A program made the translations under genes and the position numbers. 64,000 nt of DNA from Flavobacteriaceae bacterium UBA3356 (GTDB taxonomy: Bacteria > Bacteroidota > Bacteroidia > Flavobacteriales > Flavobacteriaceae): contig DEQW01000004.1 in assembly GCA_002360635.1 (NCBI GenBank), positions 1 to 64,000 of the forward strand, in the 5' to 3' direction. Position 1 is the stretch's first letter, and each line of letters begins with the position of its first letter. The notes below the pieces were generated by a model, which was given only the letters and a program-made list of their open reading frames with translations, did no database searches and had not been told where the DNA came from. Positions 1 to 6,112 of this stretch are shown one piece after another.

Positions 1-18
1 CTGCTTTTTCATCGATGC

Positions 19-139
19 TATAAAAAATAGCGGTTTAGGTGCTAAATCGAAATGAATTTTATAAATTTAAGGTCTGTGTTTAACCGAAAAGTTCGTGCAA
101 AAAATCCGCTACTTTTCATATACAAAACCGTTAGGGCAC
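19..139. repeat. attC-like inverted-repeat site 1 (left end may lie outside the window)
   Basis: The left arm TATAAAAAATAGCGG (19-33) pairs with CCGCTACTTTTCATATA (106-122). The right arm continues ATACAAAACCGTTAGGGCAC to 139, directly before the lipoprotein start at 142. The right-arm wording matches the two clear sites at 721-858 and 1417-1551. The outermost left arm (expected AACACCGTATA) is not recognisable in the first 18 bases, so this site is either eroded or only partly in the window. Confidence 0.6.
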
Positions 140-141
140 AT

Positions 142-729
142 ATGAAAAAACGCACTTCAATAATCATTCTTACTACAATTCTACTGACAAGTTGTGGAAA
201 AAGAATTGAAATGCCTGAATCTGAAAAAATGTGGAATCCTTATAAAGTCGGAGAAGTTTTAATTTTTAAGTCGAGTGAAAATGAATTGGATACTATTAAA
301 GTGGAAGAAATTAATGATAATATTTTTCCAGACGGACCTACACCGTTAAAATATTACAACGAGAGCCTTTGGGTTTTTGTAGAACATACTGACCCAAATT
401 ATGACAGACATTTAAAAAGTAATTTTCTCGAAATAAGAACCGGAACACCTGAAAAACCGGCAACAATAAGCTTTGGTCTTTTAGCAAAAAATTCTGTTTT
501 TTATGATAGTTCCAGAACAATTGAAGAATTGGACTCAATGGAATTGACATTTCTTGAAACACCAATCGGAAAATTTTCAGATGTTTTAGAAATATATGAC
601 AAAGCAAGACGATATTCTGAAAGAGATAATTTCGTTGAAAAAATTTATTGGAGCAAGTCAAATGGTTATTTGAAATTTGAAAAAAAAGATGGTAAAACGT
701 GGGAATTGATAAAAAAATACGTGCCCTAA
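142..729 (+). CDS. cassette-borne lipoprotein of unknown function
   Basis: A 195-aa protein if translation starts at the ATG at 142. The open frame runs back to 52 inside the repeat site, but MKKRTSIIILTTILLTSC is a textbook lipoprotein signal with lipobox LTSC, so the later start is preferred. The mature part is hydrophilic and soluble, and I recognise no domain. The gene fills its cassette almost exactly: the ATG lies three bases after GTTAGGGCAC (130-139) and the stop codon TAA lies inside GTGCCCTAAC (721-730). No Shine-Dalgarno is visible, so a leaderless or read-through transcript is likely. Probably anchored in a membrane after signal peptidase II cleavage. Confidence 0.75.
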   Translation: MKKRTSIIILTTILLTSCGKRIEMPESEKMWNPYKVGEVLIFKSSENELDTIKVEEINDNIFPDGPTPLKYYNESLWVFVEHTDPNYDRHLKSNFLEIRTGTPEKPATISFGLLAKNSVFYDSSRTIEELDSMELTFLETPIGKFSDVLEIYDKARRYSERDNFVEKIYWSKSNGYLKFEKKDGKTWELIKKYVP

Positions 730-858
730 CACCGTATAAAATTAATTGCTTGGTACAAGCCTACTTACGAAAATCCTCGCGGATTTTCTATTCGGTTTGT
801 ATTTGCTAAATTAGTTGCTTAAACAACGCAACTAATCTTATACAAACACGTTGTGGTG
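721..858. repeat. attC-like inverted-repeat site 2
   Basis: The left arm AACACCGTATAAAATTAATTGC (728-749, key ends AACACCGTATAA and ATTAATTGC) pairs with the right arm at 828-852, which starts GCAACTAATC and ends TATACAAACACGTT. Inside lies a perfect 8-bp hairpin, GAAAATCC-TCGC-GGATTTTC (769-788), then a block TTCTATTCGGTTTGTATTT (786-804) that recurs near 3450 and in part near 5614. The site starts at the end of the lipoprotein cassette (GTGCCCTAAC) and ends at the start of the next (GTTGTGGTG). The architecture is that of an integron attC: two outer cores, unpaired bulges, paired inner arms and a variable terminal structure. Confidence 0.8.
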
Positions 859-875
859 CATTTAAACATCACGAA

Positions 876-989
876 ATGGGAAGATTATCAGAAGAAACTT
901 TTTGGAAAAGAAATGAAAATATTTTATGGTGGGTTTCAACTGTAGTTAGTACATCAGCCCTTATATTCTCAATAGTGTTAGGTAGTTGA
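876..989 (+). CDS. putative 37-aa single-pass membrane peptide
   Basis: ATG at 876 opens a 37-codon frame ending in TGA at 987-989. A charged N-terminus (MGRLSEETFWKRNEN) is followed by a hydrophobic helix (ILWWVSTVVSTSALIFSIVL). It starts 18 bp after the cassette boundary at 858 and converges with the minus-strand gene, overlapping its last codons by 12 bp. The composition looks like a real small membrane protein, but there is no clear ribosome binding site and nothing to compare it with here. It could be a chance frame. Confidence 0.35.
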   Translation: MGRLSEETFWKRNENILWWVSTVVSTSALIFSIVLGS

Positions 990-1382
990 TAAATCCCACC
1001 AATGGAATATTGAATTTAATAATCCTATCAAGCCTATTATAAAAGGGAGAGTAAATTTCCAAAAATCAAAGTTGAAAAACCAAAATTTGTTCCTAAATAC
1101 ATTATCAAGAAAAGCAGATTTACCTTCGGGTTGTATAATGTAAAAATGATTTTTATTATCTGACTCTTCTTTTTGAATATGTATATAATTATTTGAAGTT
1201 AAATAATCACAGTATCTTTTGACTTTTTGAATCGGTATTTTAGTGGAATTTTGAATTTGAATAACAGACATAGAACGGCCTAAATTACTGACTGTTCTAC
1301 CAAAACCTGTTTTTTCTTCACCATCTTCCCACTTTTTATAGAGAGATTTCAGTATTTTATGTTTATTGAGGTTGTCGGACAT
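978..1382 (-). CDS. cassette-borne winged-helix-like protein with C-terminal membrane helix
   Basis: 134 aa. The N-terminal about 90 residues are charged and look like a winged-helix fold: SMSVIQIQNSTKIPIQKVKR reads as a helix-turn-helix, followed by YLTSNNYIHIQ and FYIIQPEGKSAF as the wing and third strand. A hydrophobic segment near the C-terminus (FTLPFIIGLIGLLNSIF) predicts one membrane helix. It is the main gene of cassette 2 and is transcribed against the neighbouring genes. A TATATTTG motif (1394-1387, minus strand) lies 5 bp before the ATG, so the transcript may be leaderless from its own promoter. The assignment rests on pattern only; the function is unknown. Confidence 0.6.
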   Translation of the reverse strand: MSDNLNKHKILKSLYKKWEDGEEKTGFGRTVSNLGRSMSVIQIQNSTKIPIQKVKRYCDYLTSNNYIHIQKEESDNKNHFYIIQPEGKSAFLDNVFRNKFWFFNFDFWKFTLPFIIGLIGLLNSIFHWWDLSTT

Positions 1383-1386
1383 AAAA

Positions 1387-1394
1387 CAAATATA
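1387..1394 (-). promoter_or_regulatory. candidate -7 element TATATTTG for the winged-helix-like gene
   Basis: Read on the minus strand the octamer fits the Bacteroidota -7 consensus TAnnTTTG. It ends about 5 bp upstream of the ATG, which implies a leaderless mRNA. No well-spaced -33 TTTG was found. Confidence 0.35.
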
Positions 1395-1416
1395 GTAGAA
1401 TTAATAATAAAAACGA

Positions 1417-1551
1417 CACCACAACACCGTATATAAAACATTGTGACGACAAGACAGAACCAAAAGACACTGCATAAAGCAAACTTAATTTACAAACCGA
1501 AAAATAATTAATAATAACCACAACGTTTCATATACAAAAACGTTGTAGTGC
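1417..1551. repeat. attC-like inverted-repeat site 3
   Basis: The clearest site. The left arm at 1417-1445 (starts CACCACAACACCGTATA, ends CATTGTG) pairs with the right arm at 1519-1550 (starts CACAACGTTTCATATAC, ends AACGTTGTAGTG) almost throughout, with a few unpaired bases on one side only. That asymmetry is what attC recombination sites show. The centre (1446-1518) has a different sequence from site 2, so arms are conserved while the middle is not. Confidence 0.8.
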
Positions 1552-1615
1552 ATTTGAAAAATGAACTTTCCTGAAATAGGTTGACTAAAAATTAATCCAT
1601 TAATTATAGTCACTT

Positions 1616-2074
1616 ATGAAAACACAAAATGAACACTGGCGAAAAAAAACATATCAAAAAGTCAATCTGGAGACAAAACTTTTAGTCGTTGACCAAATCC
1701 TTACCGGACATATTTCTAACAATCAGGCTTCCAAAAAATATGATATCCCAAGAACAACTATTTCCTATTGGTTAAGAAAATACAGTACCTTAGTGCAACA
1801 AAACAATGGTATGAGTAAGAACGATGAAATCAAAAGGTTAAAGGAAAAGATCGAAGAACTAGAGTTCCAGAAAGACTTTCAACAGGACATTATTGCCGAT
1901 ATGGAACTTATTACAGGCGTAGATATGTCAAAAAAGTCATTGCCCAAAACATTAGCAAAAGAGATAGAGCGAAAGAAAAAGGCTATTATAAAAGAAAATG
2001 GCTCTATGGATGTTTTGGGATATCTAAACAAGCCTTCTACAAAAGACTCAAAGCACAACAAAAACAAGAAATAG
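1616..2074 (+). CDS. IS3-family transposase OrfA
   Basis: 152 aa. An N-terminal helix-turn-helix (residues about 17-50, ending DIPRTTISYWLRKY) binds the IS ends. A leucine-zipper-like coiled coil follows (NDEIKRLKEKIEELEFQKDF), which mediates multimerisation with OrfAB. Near the end the frame passes a slip-prone AAAAAG (1976-1981). A -1 shift there joins OrfA to the orfB frame and would give the OrfAB transposase; without the shift OrfA ends at 2074. The gene lies 30 bp inside the left inverted repeat. Confidence 0.85.
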   Translation: MKTQNEHWRKKTYQKVNLETKLLVVDQILTGHISNNQASKKYDIPRTTISYWLRKYSTLVQQNNGMSKNDEIKRLKEKIEELEFQKDFQQDIIADMELITGVDMSKKSLPKTLAKEIERKKKAIIKENGSMDVLGYLNKPSTKDSKHNKNKK

Positions 2075-2868
2075 ACCAGCAAAAGCTTATAAAAATGGTC
2101 AAAGACTACCGAAAAAAAGTAGGATCGAAAACCGGTGGTATTAAACTCTATGCAGAACTAAAACAAGACTTCTTAGACGCTGATATCAAGATCGGTAGAG
2201 ATAAATTCTATAGATTTCTTAGAATTAATAATCTTCTCGTTCCCAAAACTAAAAATTACATTACAACCACCAACTCAAACCATATGTACAAAAAATATAA
2301 GAACCTTGTAAAAGACCACGTCCCTACCCGTCCTGAACAACTCTGGGTAAGTGATATTACCTACATTAAAACTGAAAACGGACATAACTATCTAGCTTTA
2401 GTTACAGACGCCTACTCCAAGCAAATTATGGGATATAATCTCGATGACCATATGAGAACATCGCTTTGTAGTAAGGCTCTTGCTATGGCTATTAAAAATA
2501 GAAAATACCCTAATCGTAAACTCATCCACCATTCGGATAGAGGCTTCCAGTACTGTAATCCTAAATACACTCAGTTTGCAGAAGATAATAATATCACAAT
2601 GAGTATGACAGAACAGTATGATCCTTACGAAAATGCGATAGCTGAACGCATTAACAGAACTCTTAAATATGAATATGGCTTAAAACAAACTATTAAAAGC
2701 ACTGTATTAGCCCAGAAAATGACACAACAAGCTGTTTATATTTATAATAACCTGAGAACACATTTTAGTCTGGATTTAAGAAAACCAGCTGAAGTACATC
2801 TTAATCCGAACATCAAATACAAATCCTATCGAAAAAATAATGTAAATTTACACCAACTCCACACCTAA
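1981..2868 (+). CDS. IS3-family transposase OrfB (rve integrase core), expressed by -1 frameshift
   Basis: The catalytic half of the transposase. The frame is open upstream of its first ATG (2095). Reading from 1981 gives GYYKRKWLYG then ISKQAFYKRLKAQQK, the usual IS3 OrfB N-terminus, so it is expected to be made as an OrfAB fusion. Counting from the ATG at 2095, the DDE triad is D87 (VSDITYI), D148 (HHSDRGFQY) and E184 (ENAIAERINRTLK), with 35 residues between the second D and the E. The rve core is intact and the frame ends 26 bp before the right inverted repeat, so the element may still be active. Confidence 0.85.
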   Translation, partial: GYYKRKWLYGCFGISKQAFYKRLKAQQKQEIDQQKLIKMVKDYRKKVGSKTGGIKLYAELKQDFLDADIKIGRDKFYRFLRINNLLVPKTKNYITTTNSNHMYKKYKNLVKDHVPTRPEQLWVSDITYIKTENGHNYLALVTDAYSKQIMGYNLDDHMRTSLCSKALAMAIKNRKYPNRKLIHHSDRGFQYCNPKYTQFAEDNNITMSMTEQYDPYENAIAERINRTLKYEYGLKQTIKSTVLAQKMTQQAVYIYNNLRTHFSLDLRKPAEVHLNPNIKYKSYRKNNVNLHQLHT

Positions 2869-2920
2869 ATACTACAGAATAATTATTAAAAAAGAGTCAA
2901 CCTATATCAGTATAATACAC

Positions 2921-3152
2921 CGTCCTGAATAAAGGCTACATAATTTTAAACATTATTTACAAAAACGACAAAGTGATCAGACGGTATTCAGAACCTTTCA
3001 AACTGAAAATTTTAGACTAACTTACCACCGGAAAACTAAACAAGAACCAGTTAGGCAAACTTTACGGAATCAACCGTACCACCATTAATGAATGGATCAG
3101 GAAGTGCAACCGAAAGGACCTAATGAACACCAGAGTAAAAGTGGAGACAAAG
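2921..3152 (+). pseudogene. remnant of a second IS3-type OrfA
   Basis: From 2961 the frame reads KNDKVIRRYSEPFKLKILD, a stop (TAA, 3018-3020), then LTTGKLNKNQLGKLYGINRT and INEWIRKCNRKDLMN. This is the helix-turn-helix part of an IS3-group OrfA from an element different from the one at 1571-2910. The start codon is lost, one sense codon has become a stop, and the rest of the transposase is missing. GTCCTGAATAAAGGCTACA near 2922 may be its old terminal repeat. The frame continues into the next hypothetical gene. Confidence 0.65.
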
Positions 3153-3404
3153 GAAATAAACTTAGGAAAAACTGATAATCGACAATTCTATAACTGGAGG
3201 GAATACGAAGAAACCAAATGGAAATTGAATGAAAAAGTACCTCTATTAATTTTTGCTTCATCTTGGTTAGATAGAGAATATAATTTTCATAGGTTTTGCA
3301 GAGTGGTAAATCTGAAAGAGAATGATGAAAGAACACAAGAACTATTGGACTACTCGCCAAACTATATTGTGATAAACTATAAAATATCTGAAATAGAAAA
3401 ATAA
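3123..3404 (+). CDS. chimeric ORF: OrfA tail joined to a hypothetical protein
   Basis: 93 codons. About the first 10 residues (MNTRVKVETK) belong to the transposase remnant upstream. From EINLGKTDNRQFYNW onward the sequence is unrelated to transposases and probably represents the 3' part of the original cassette gene, whose 5' end was at 1561 (an ATG that runs into the IS after four codons). No domain is recognised; the remainder is soluble and mixed-charge. Whether it is translated is uncertain. Confidence 0.4.
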   Translation: MNTRVKVETKEINLGKTDNRQFYNWREYEETKWKLNEKVPLLIFASSWLDREYNFHRFCRVVNLKENDERTQELLDYSPNYIVINYKISEIEK

Positions 3405-3407
3405 CTG

Positions 3408-3522
3408 TACACAACAATTGCTATAAGTAATTGCTTGTTTTCGTGGATGTTCTATTCGGTTTGTATTTACTAAATTAGATGCTAAAATATACTACAAAAT
3501 CATACACAAACACGTAAACCGT
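3408..3522. repeat. attC-like site 4, degenerate
   Basis: The left part AACAATTGCTATAAG then TAATTGCTTG (3414-3437) resembles site 2's AACACCGTATAA then TTAATTGCTTG. The centre TTCTATTCGGTTTGTATTT (3450-3468) is identical to site 2 at 786-804 and the following bases differ at only two positions to 3482. The right part ATACACAAACACGT (3502-3515) resembles TATACAAACACGT of site 2. The outer arms have drifted and no longer pair well. Confidence 0.6.
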
Positions 3523-3544
3523 ATTAAAAGATAACCCAAAATAA

Positions 3545-4297
3545 ATGAACAAATTTGGACATGTAATCATAGTTTTTGTGACTATTTTAACGAGTTGCAA
3601 CACGGACAAATCAAAAACAAAAGTAGAAAACCCAGAATTCACAAAAGCCGAAAAGAAAACGGACTCGCTAACAAAACACAGGAAACCGTTTAATCCTGAA
3701 TTGCCCACTATCGGACTTTTGATGTATAACGGAGTTTTACAAAGCGAAGTAATTGCAACCTCTGATGTTTTTGCAAAACCAACCGAAAACGGGAAACAAC
3801 TTTTTAATGTAATTTCAATAGCAGAAACGGAAAATTCAATAACAACGGAAGAAGGAATGCATTTCGTCCCCGATTATACGTTTGAAAATTGCCCGAAACT
3901 GACTGCTCTTTTTGTGCCAAGTGCTTATGATATGTATGCTCAAGTTCATAATGAAAAAATTGTGAATTTTATAAAAGAGAAAAATAAGGAGACCAAGTAT
4001 ACCGTGAGCAACTGTGCAGGAGCGCAATTAATAGGGAGATCAGGTATTGCCGACGGGCATAAAATTGTTACTTGGATTGGCGGAGGAGAACAATTACAAA
4101 AAGATTACCCAAATTTGAAAGTGCAAAATGACAGTTTGGTAACTTTTGTTGAGGATGGAAAATTTCTTTCCTCAAATGGAAATTTAGCGAGTTATATTTC
4201 TGCATTGAATTTATTGGAAAAAATGACCAGTCTCGAACATAGAAAATTTGTAGAAAGCTATCTATATCTCGACCGGCTTCAAAATTGGAAAGAATAA
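3545..4297 (+). CDS. DJ-1/PfpI-family lipoprotein
   Basis: 250 aa. Lipoprotein signal with lipobox LTSC (Cys18), then a charged linker to about residue 50. The DJ-1/PfpI (ThiJ, class I glutamine-amidotransferase-like) domain starts at LPTIGLLMYNGVLQSEV. The nucleophile-elbow cysteine is C157 in VSNCAGAQLIG, and the aspartate/glutamate pattern near GVLQSEVIATSDVF fits the family. Members are cysteine hydrolases, glyoxalases or chaperones, usually cytoplasmic; a lipid-anchored version with a catalytic cysteine is less common. It follows attC-like site 4 directly, so it is probably cassette cargo. The substrate cannot be inferred. Confidence 0.75.
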   Translation: MNKFGHVIIVFVTILTSCNTDKSKTKVENPEFTKAEKKTDSLTKHRKPFNPELPTIGLLMYNGVLQSEVIATSDVFAKPTENGKQLFNVISIAETENSITTEEGMHFVPDYTFENCPKLTALFVPSAYDMYAQVHNEKIVNFIKEKNKETKYTVSNCAGAQLIGRSGIADGHKIVTWIGGGEQLQKDYPNLKVQNDSLVTFVEDGKFLSSNGNLASYISALNLLEKMTSLEHRKFVESYLYLDRLQNWKE

Positions 4298-4348
4298 GTA
4301 CATTGGGCTACGATATATACACAGAACAGCAATCCTAGTACTTGAAAA

Positions 4349-5179
4349 GTGATGAATATGAAAAAAATGTTTGTGTTTTTATTACTAACCTTTTTATGGT
4401 CTTGGGTACTATGGATTGTTGGACTAGGTTATCTATCAAACGGAGTTAATCAAGAGTCAATTGGTGAATTTTTAGTTTTCTTTTTTGTTGGTTTATATGG
4501 ACCAACTGCTTCTGGAATAATCACAACCTTCATCTTTGAAGGGTTAACTGGCGTATTTAAATTAGTCAAAAAGCTCTTTATATGGAAAGTACCTCTTAAA
4601 AATTATCTATATATAGTTTTTCTGCCTCTATTATTTGTAGGGATAGGAATTGCACTTTACAGTCAGTTTATTGGAGAAATTGGAGCTTTTGATAAAATGG
4701 CATACCTATCCATACCAACAATAGTGTTCGCGGGGTTGTATGCTGGGCCTTTGGGGGAAGAACTAGGGTGGAGAGGTTTTTTATTGCCTGAATTTCAAAA
4801 AAAATATTCAAACTTGAAAAGTGCCATCATAATTGGTGTAATATGGTTTATCTGGCACATTCCATTGTGGTGGGCCCCATTTGGAACATTAGTAAGCGGA
4901 GAACCATTATCTTTAATTCCTGTTTTTACCTATTTTATTATATTAAATTGTTTATCCATAATAATCACTTGGTTAGTTGTCAATTCAAAAGGAAGTGTTC
5001 TAATTGCAATTTTGTTTCACTTGTCAATTAATGCAGGAATCGCATTGCTGTTTTTTCCTGAATTAAATATGGATTTCAAAAAAGTACATTTATTGTCCAG
5101 CATCGGAATGTTACTATTTACCGGGTTTTTAATAGTAAAAAACAAATTAGAAATAAGTTCCAATAACGAGTATAATTAA
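4349..5179 (+). CDS. CPBP-family intramembrane glutamic protease (Abi/CAAX-like)
   Basis: 276 aa with about 8 predicted membrane helices. Motif 1, GEELGWRGFLLPEF, contains the EExxxR signature (E137, E138, R142). Motif 2, WFIWHIPLW, supplies H170. Motif 3, ILFHLSINA, supplies a third polar site near residue 227. These are the hallmarks of CPBP (Rce1-like) membrane proteases, which in bacteria are linked to bacteriocin self-immunity and membrane protein processing. The start could be either Met1 or Met4 (MMNMKKMF). It lies in the accessory island, 10 bp before the next gene. Confidence 0.85.
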   Translation: MMNMKKMFVFLLLTFLWSWVLWIVGLGYLSNGVNQESIGEFLVFFFVGLYGPTASGIITTFIFEGLTGVFKLVKKLFIWKVPLKNYLYIVFLPLLFVGIGIALYSQFIGEIGAFDKMAYLSIPTIVFAGLYAGPLGEELGWRGFLLPEFQKKYSNLKSAIIIGVIWFIWHIPLWWAPFGTLVSGEPLSLIPVFTYFIILNCLSIIITWLVVNSKGSVLIAILFHLSINAGIALLFFPELNMDFKKVHLLSSIGMLLFTGFLIVKNKLEISSNNEYN

Positions 5180-5189
5180 TATAAAGGAA

Positions 5190-5573
5190 ATGGGAAAGAG
5201 AGGATCAATGCCAAACTTTAAGACTGTAGACGACTATATCGATAGTCAATCGAACGAAGCACAATTAATTTTACAAGAACTAAGAAGTTTAATTAAAGAA
5301 GCTGCTCCAGAAGCCGTTGAGATACCGAATTATAAAATCCCTGCTTTTACACTCATACCAAGAACAAAACCCGAAAAACAAATAATGATGGTAGCTTATG
5401 CTAAATACGTAAGTTTCTACCCCTATCAAGATGCCATAAACCATTTTTCAGAAGAGTTAAAAAGTTTTGAACTTGGTAAGGGAACAGTCAAGTTTCCATT
5501 TAACAAACCACTGCCGAAAGAGCTCATTAAACGAATGGTGATTTTTAGAAAAGAAGAACTTTTAAGTAAATAG
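5190..5573 (+). CDS. DUF1801 (YdhG-like) protein
   Basis: 127 aa from 5190; an in-frame ATG at 5208 gives 121 aa starting MPNFKTVDDYI, which matches how members of this family usually begin. Features are VDDYIDSQ, LRSLIKEAAPEAVEIPNYKI and a C-terminal LPKELIKRMVIFRKEEL. The family adopts a compact alpha/beta fold related to the B. subtilis YdhG iron-chaperone candidate; its biochemical role is poorly known. AAGGAA before 5190 can serve as ribosome binding site. It sits 10 bp after the CPBP gene, so the two are probably co-transcribed. Confidence 0.7.
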   Translation: MGKRGSMPNFKTVDDYIDSQSNEAQLILQELRSLIKEAAPEAVEIPNYKIPAFTLIPRTKPEKQIMMVAYAKYVSFYPYQDAINHFSEELKSFELGKGTVKFPFNKPLPKELIKRMVIFRKEELLSK

Positions 5574-5610
5574 CAATGATTAAATTCTTCAGAAAAATTA
5601 GAACAGCTTA

Positions 5611-5645
5611 TCGTTTCGGTTTTTATTTACTAAATTAGTTTTGCA
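5611..5645. repeat. remnant of an attC-like site
   Basis: TTCGGTTTTTATTTACTAAA (5614-5633) and the following TTAGTT repeat the conserved centre of sites 2 and 4 with few changes. The outer arms are absent or unrecognisable. It marks the junction between the two DUF1801 genes. Confidence 0.5.
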
Positions 5646-5673
5646 CAACCACTTTGCAACACCTAGAGAACCA

Positions 5674-6102
5674 GTGAACACGTTAGAAATAAATACAGAT
5701 CCAAAGGTTGAATTGGTTTTCAAGAATTATCCCAATTCAGTTAGAAAACAACTGTTACATCTTCGAGAATTGATTATTGAAACCGCAAAAGAGACTGAAG
5801 AAATATCAAAATTAGACGAAACACTAAAGTGGGGAGAACCAAGTTTTCTTACCAAGATTGGCAGTACAATAAGGATAGACTGGAAACAAAAATCTCCCAA
5901 TCAATATGCAATGTATTTTAAATGTACGAGTAGATTGGTGGAAACGTTTAAAATCCTATTCAAAAATAAGTTTGATTTTGAAGGAAAAAGAGCAATACTG
6001 TTTGGGTTAGAGAGTGAAATACCAACTGAAGAGCTCAAATACTGTATTAAAGCGGCATTGACCTACCATAAAGTAAAACATTTGCCCACATTGGGAATAT
6101 AA
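5674..6102 (+). CDS. DUF1801 protein
   Basis: 142 aa from GTG at 5674; the frame is open back to a TTG at 5641 inside the repeat remnant (153 aa). I prefer the GTG because upstream codons read through the repeat. The domain runs from LVFKNYPNSVRKQLL to the end, with the WGEPSFLTK stretch typical of DUF1801 proteins. It is only distantly similar to the gene at 5190-5573, so the pair is not a recent duplication. Last gene of the accessory island: it ends 10 bp before a minus-strand core gene in convergent orientation. Confidence 0.65.
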   Translation: MNTLEINTDPKVELVFKNYPNSVRKQLLHLRELIIETAKETEEISKLDETLKWGEPSFLTKIGSTIRIDWKQKSPNQYAMYFKCTSRLVETFKILFKNKFDFEGKRAILFGLESEIPTEELKYCIKAALTYHKVKHLPTLGI

Positions 6103-6112
6103 ACCGCATAAG

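Larger units (their letters stand above)
1571..2910 (+). mobile_element. IS3-family insertion sequence, apparently complete
   Basis: The left end CTGAAATAGGTTGACT (1571-1586) and right end AGTCAACCTATATCAG (2895-2910) are inverted repeats matching at 15 of 16 positions. Between them lie orfA and a -1-frame orfB with DDE residues, the layout of a working IS3 element of about 1.34 kb. No 3-4 bp target duplication is seen (left flank ..CTTTC, right flank TATAA..), so the flank may have been rearranged or deleted after insertion. It sits just inside cassette 3, after an interrupted ATG at 1561. Confidence 0.85.

Noticed and set aside
19..1551. Reading the repeat sites as ordinary rho-independent terminators
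   Set aside because: The arms are 20-30 bp, 70-100 bp apart, lack a U-tract after the stem and share arm sequence with different centres.
1561..2924. Target-site duplication for the IS3 element
   Set aside because: The 3-5 bases on the left (CTTTC) and right (TATAA) do not match; I report no duplication instead of forcing one.
3097..3417. 106-aa minus-strand frame near the IS remnant
   Set aside because: Cysteine/phenylalanine-rich composition is an antisense artefact of the chimeric ORF; it crosses the remnant boundary.
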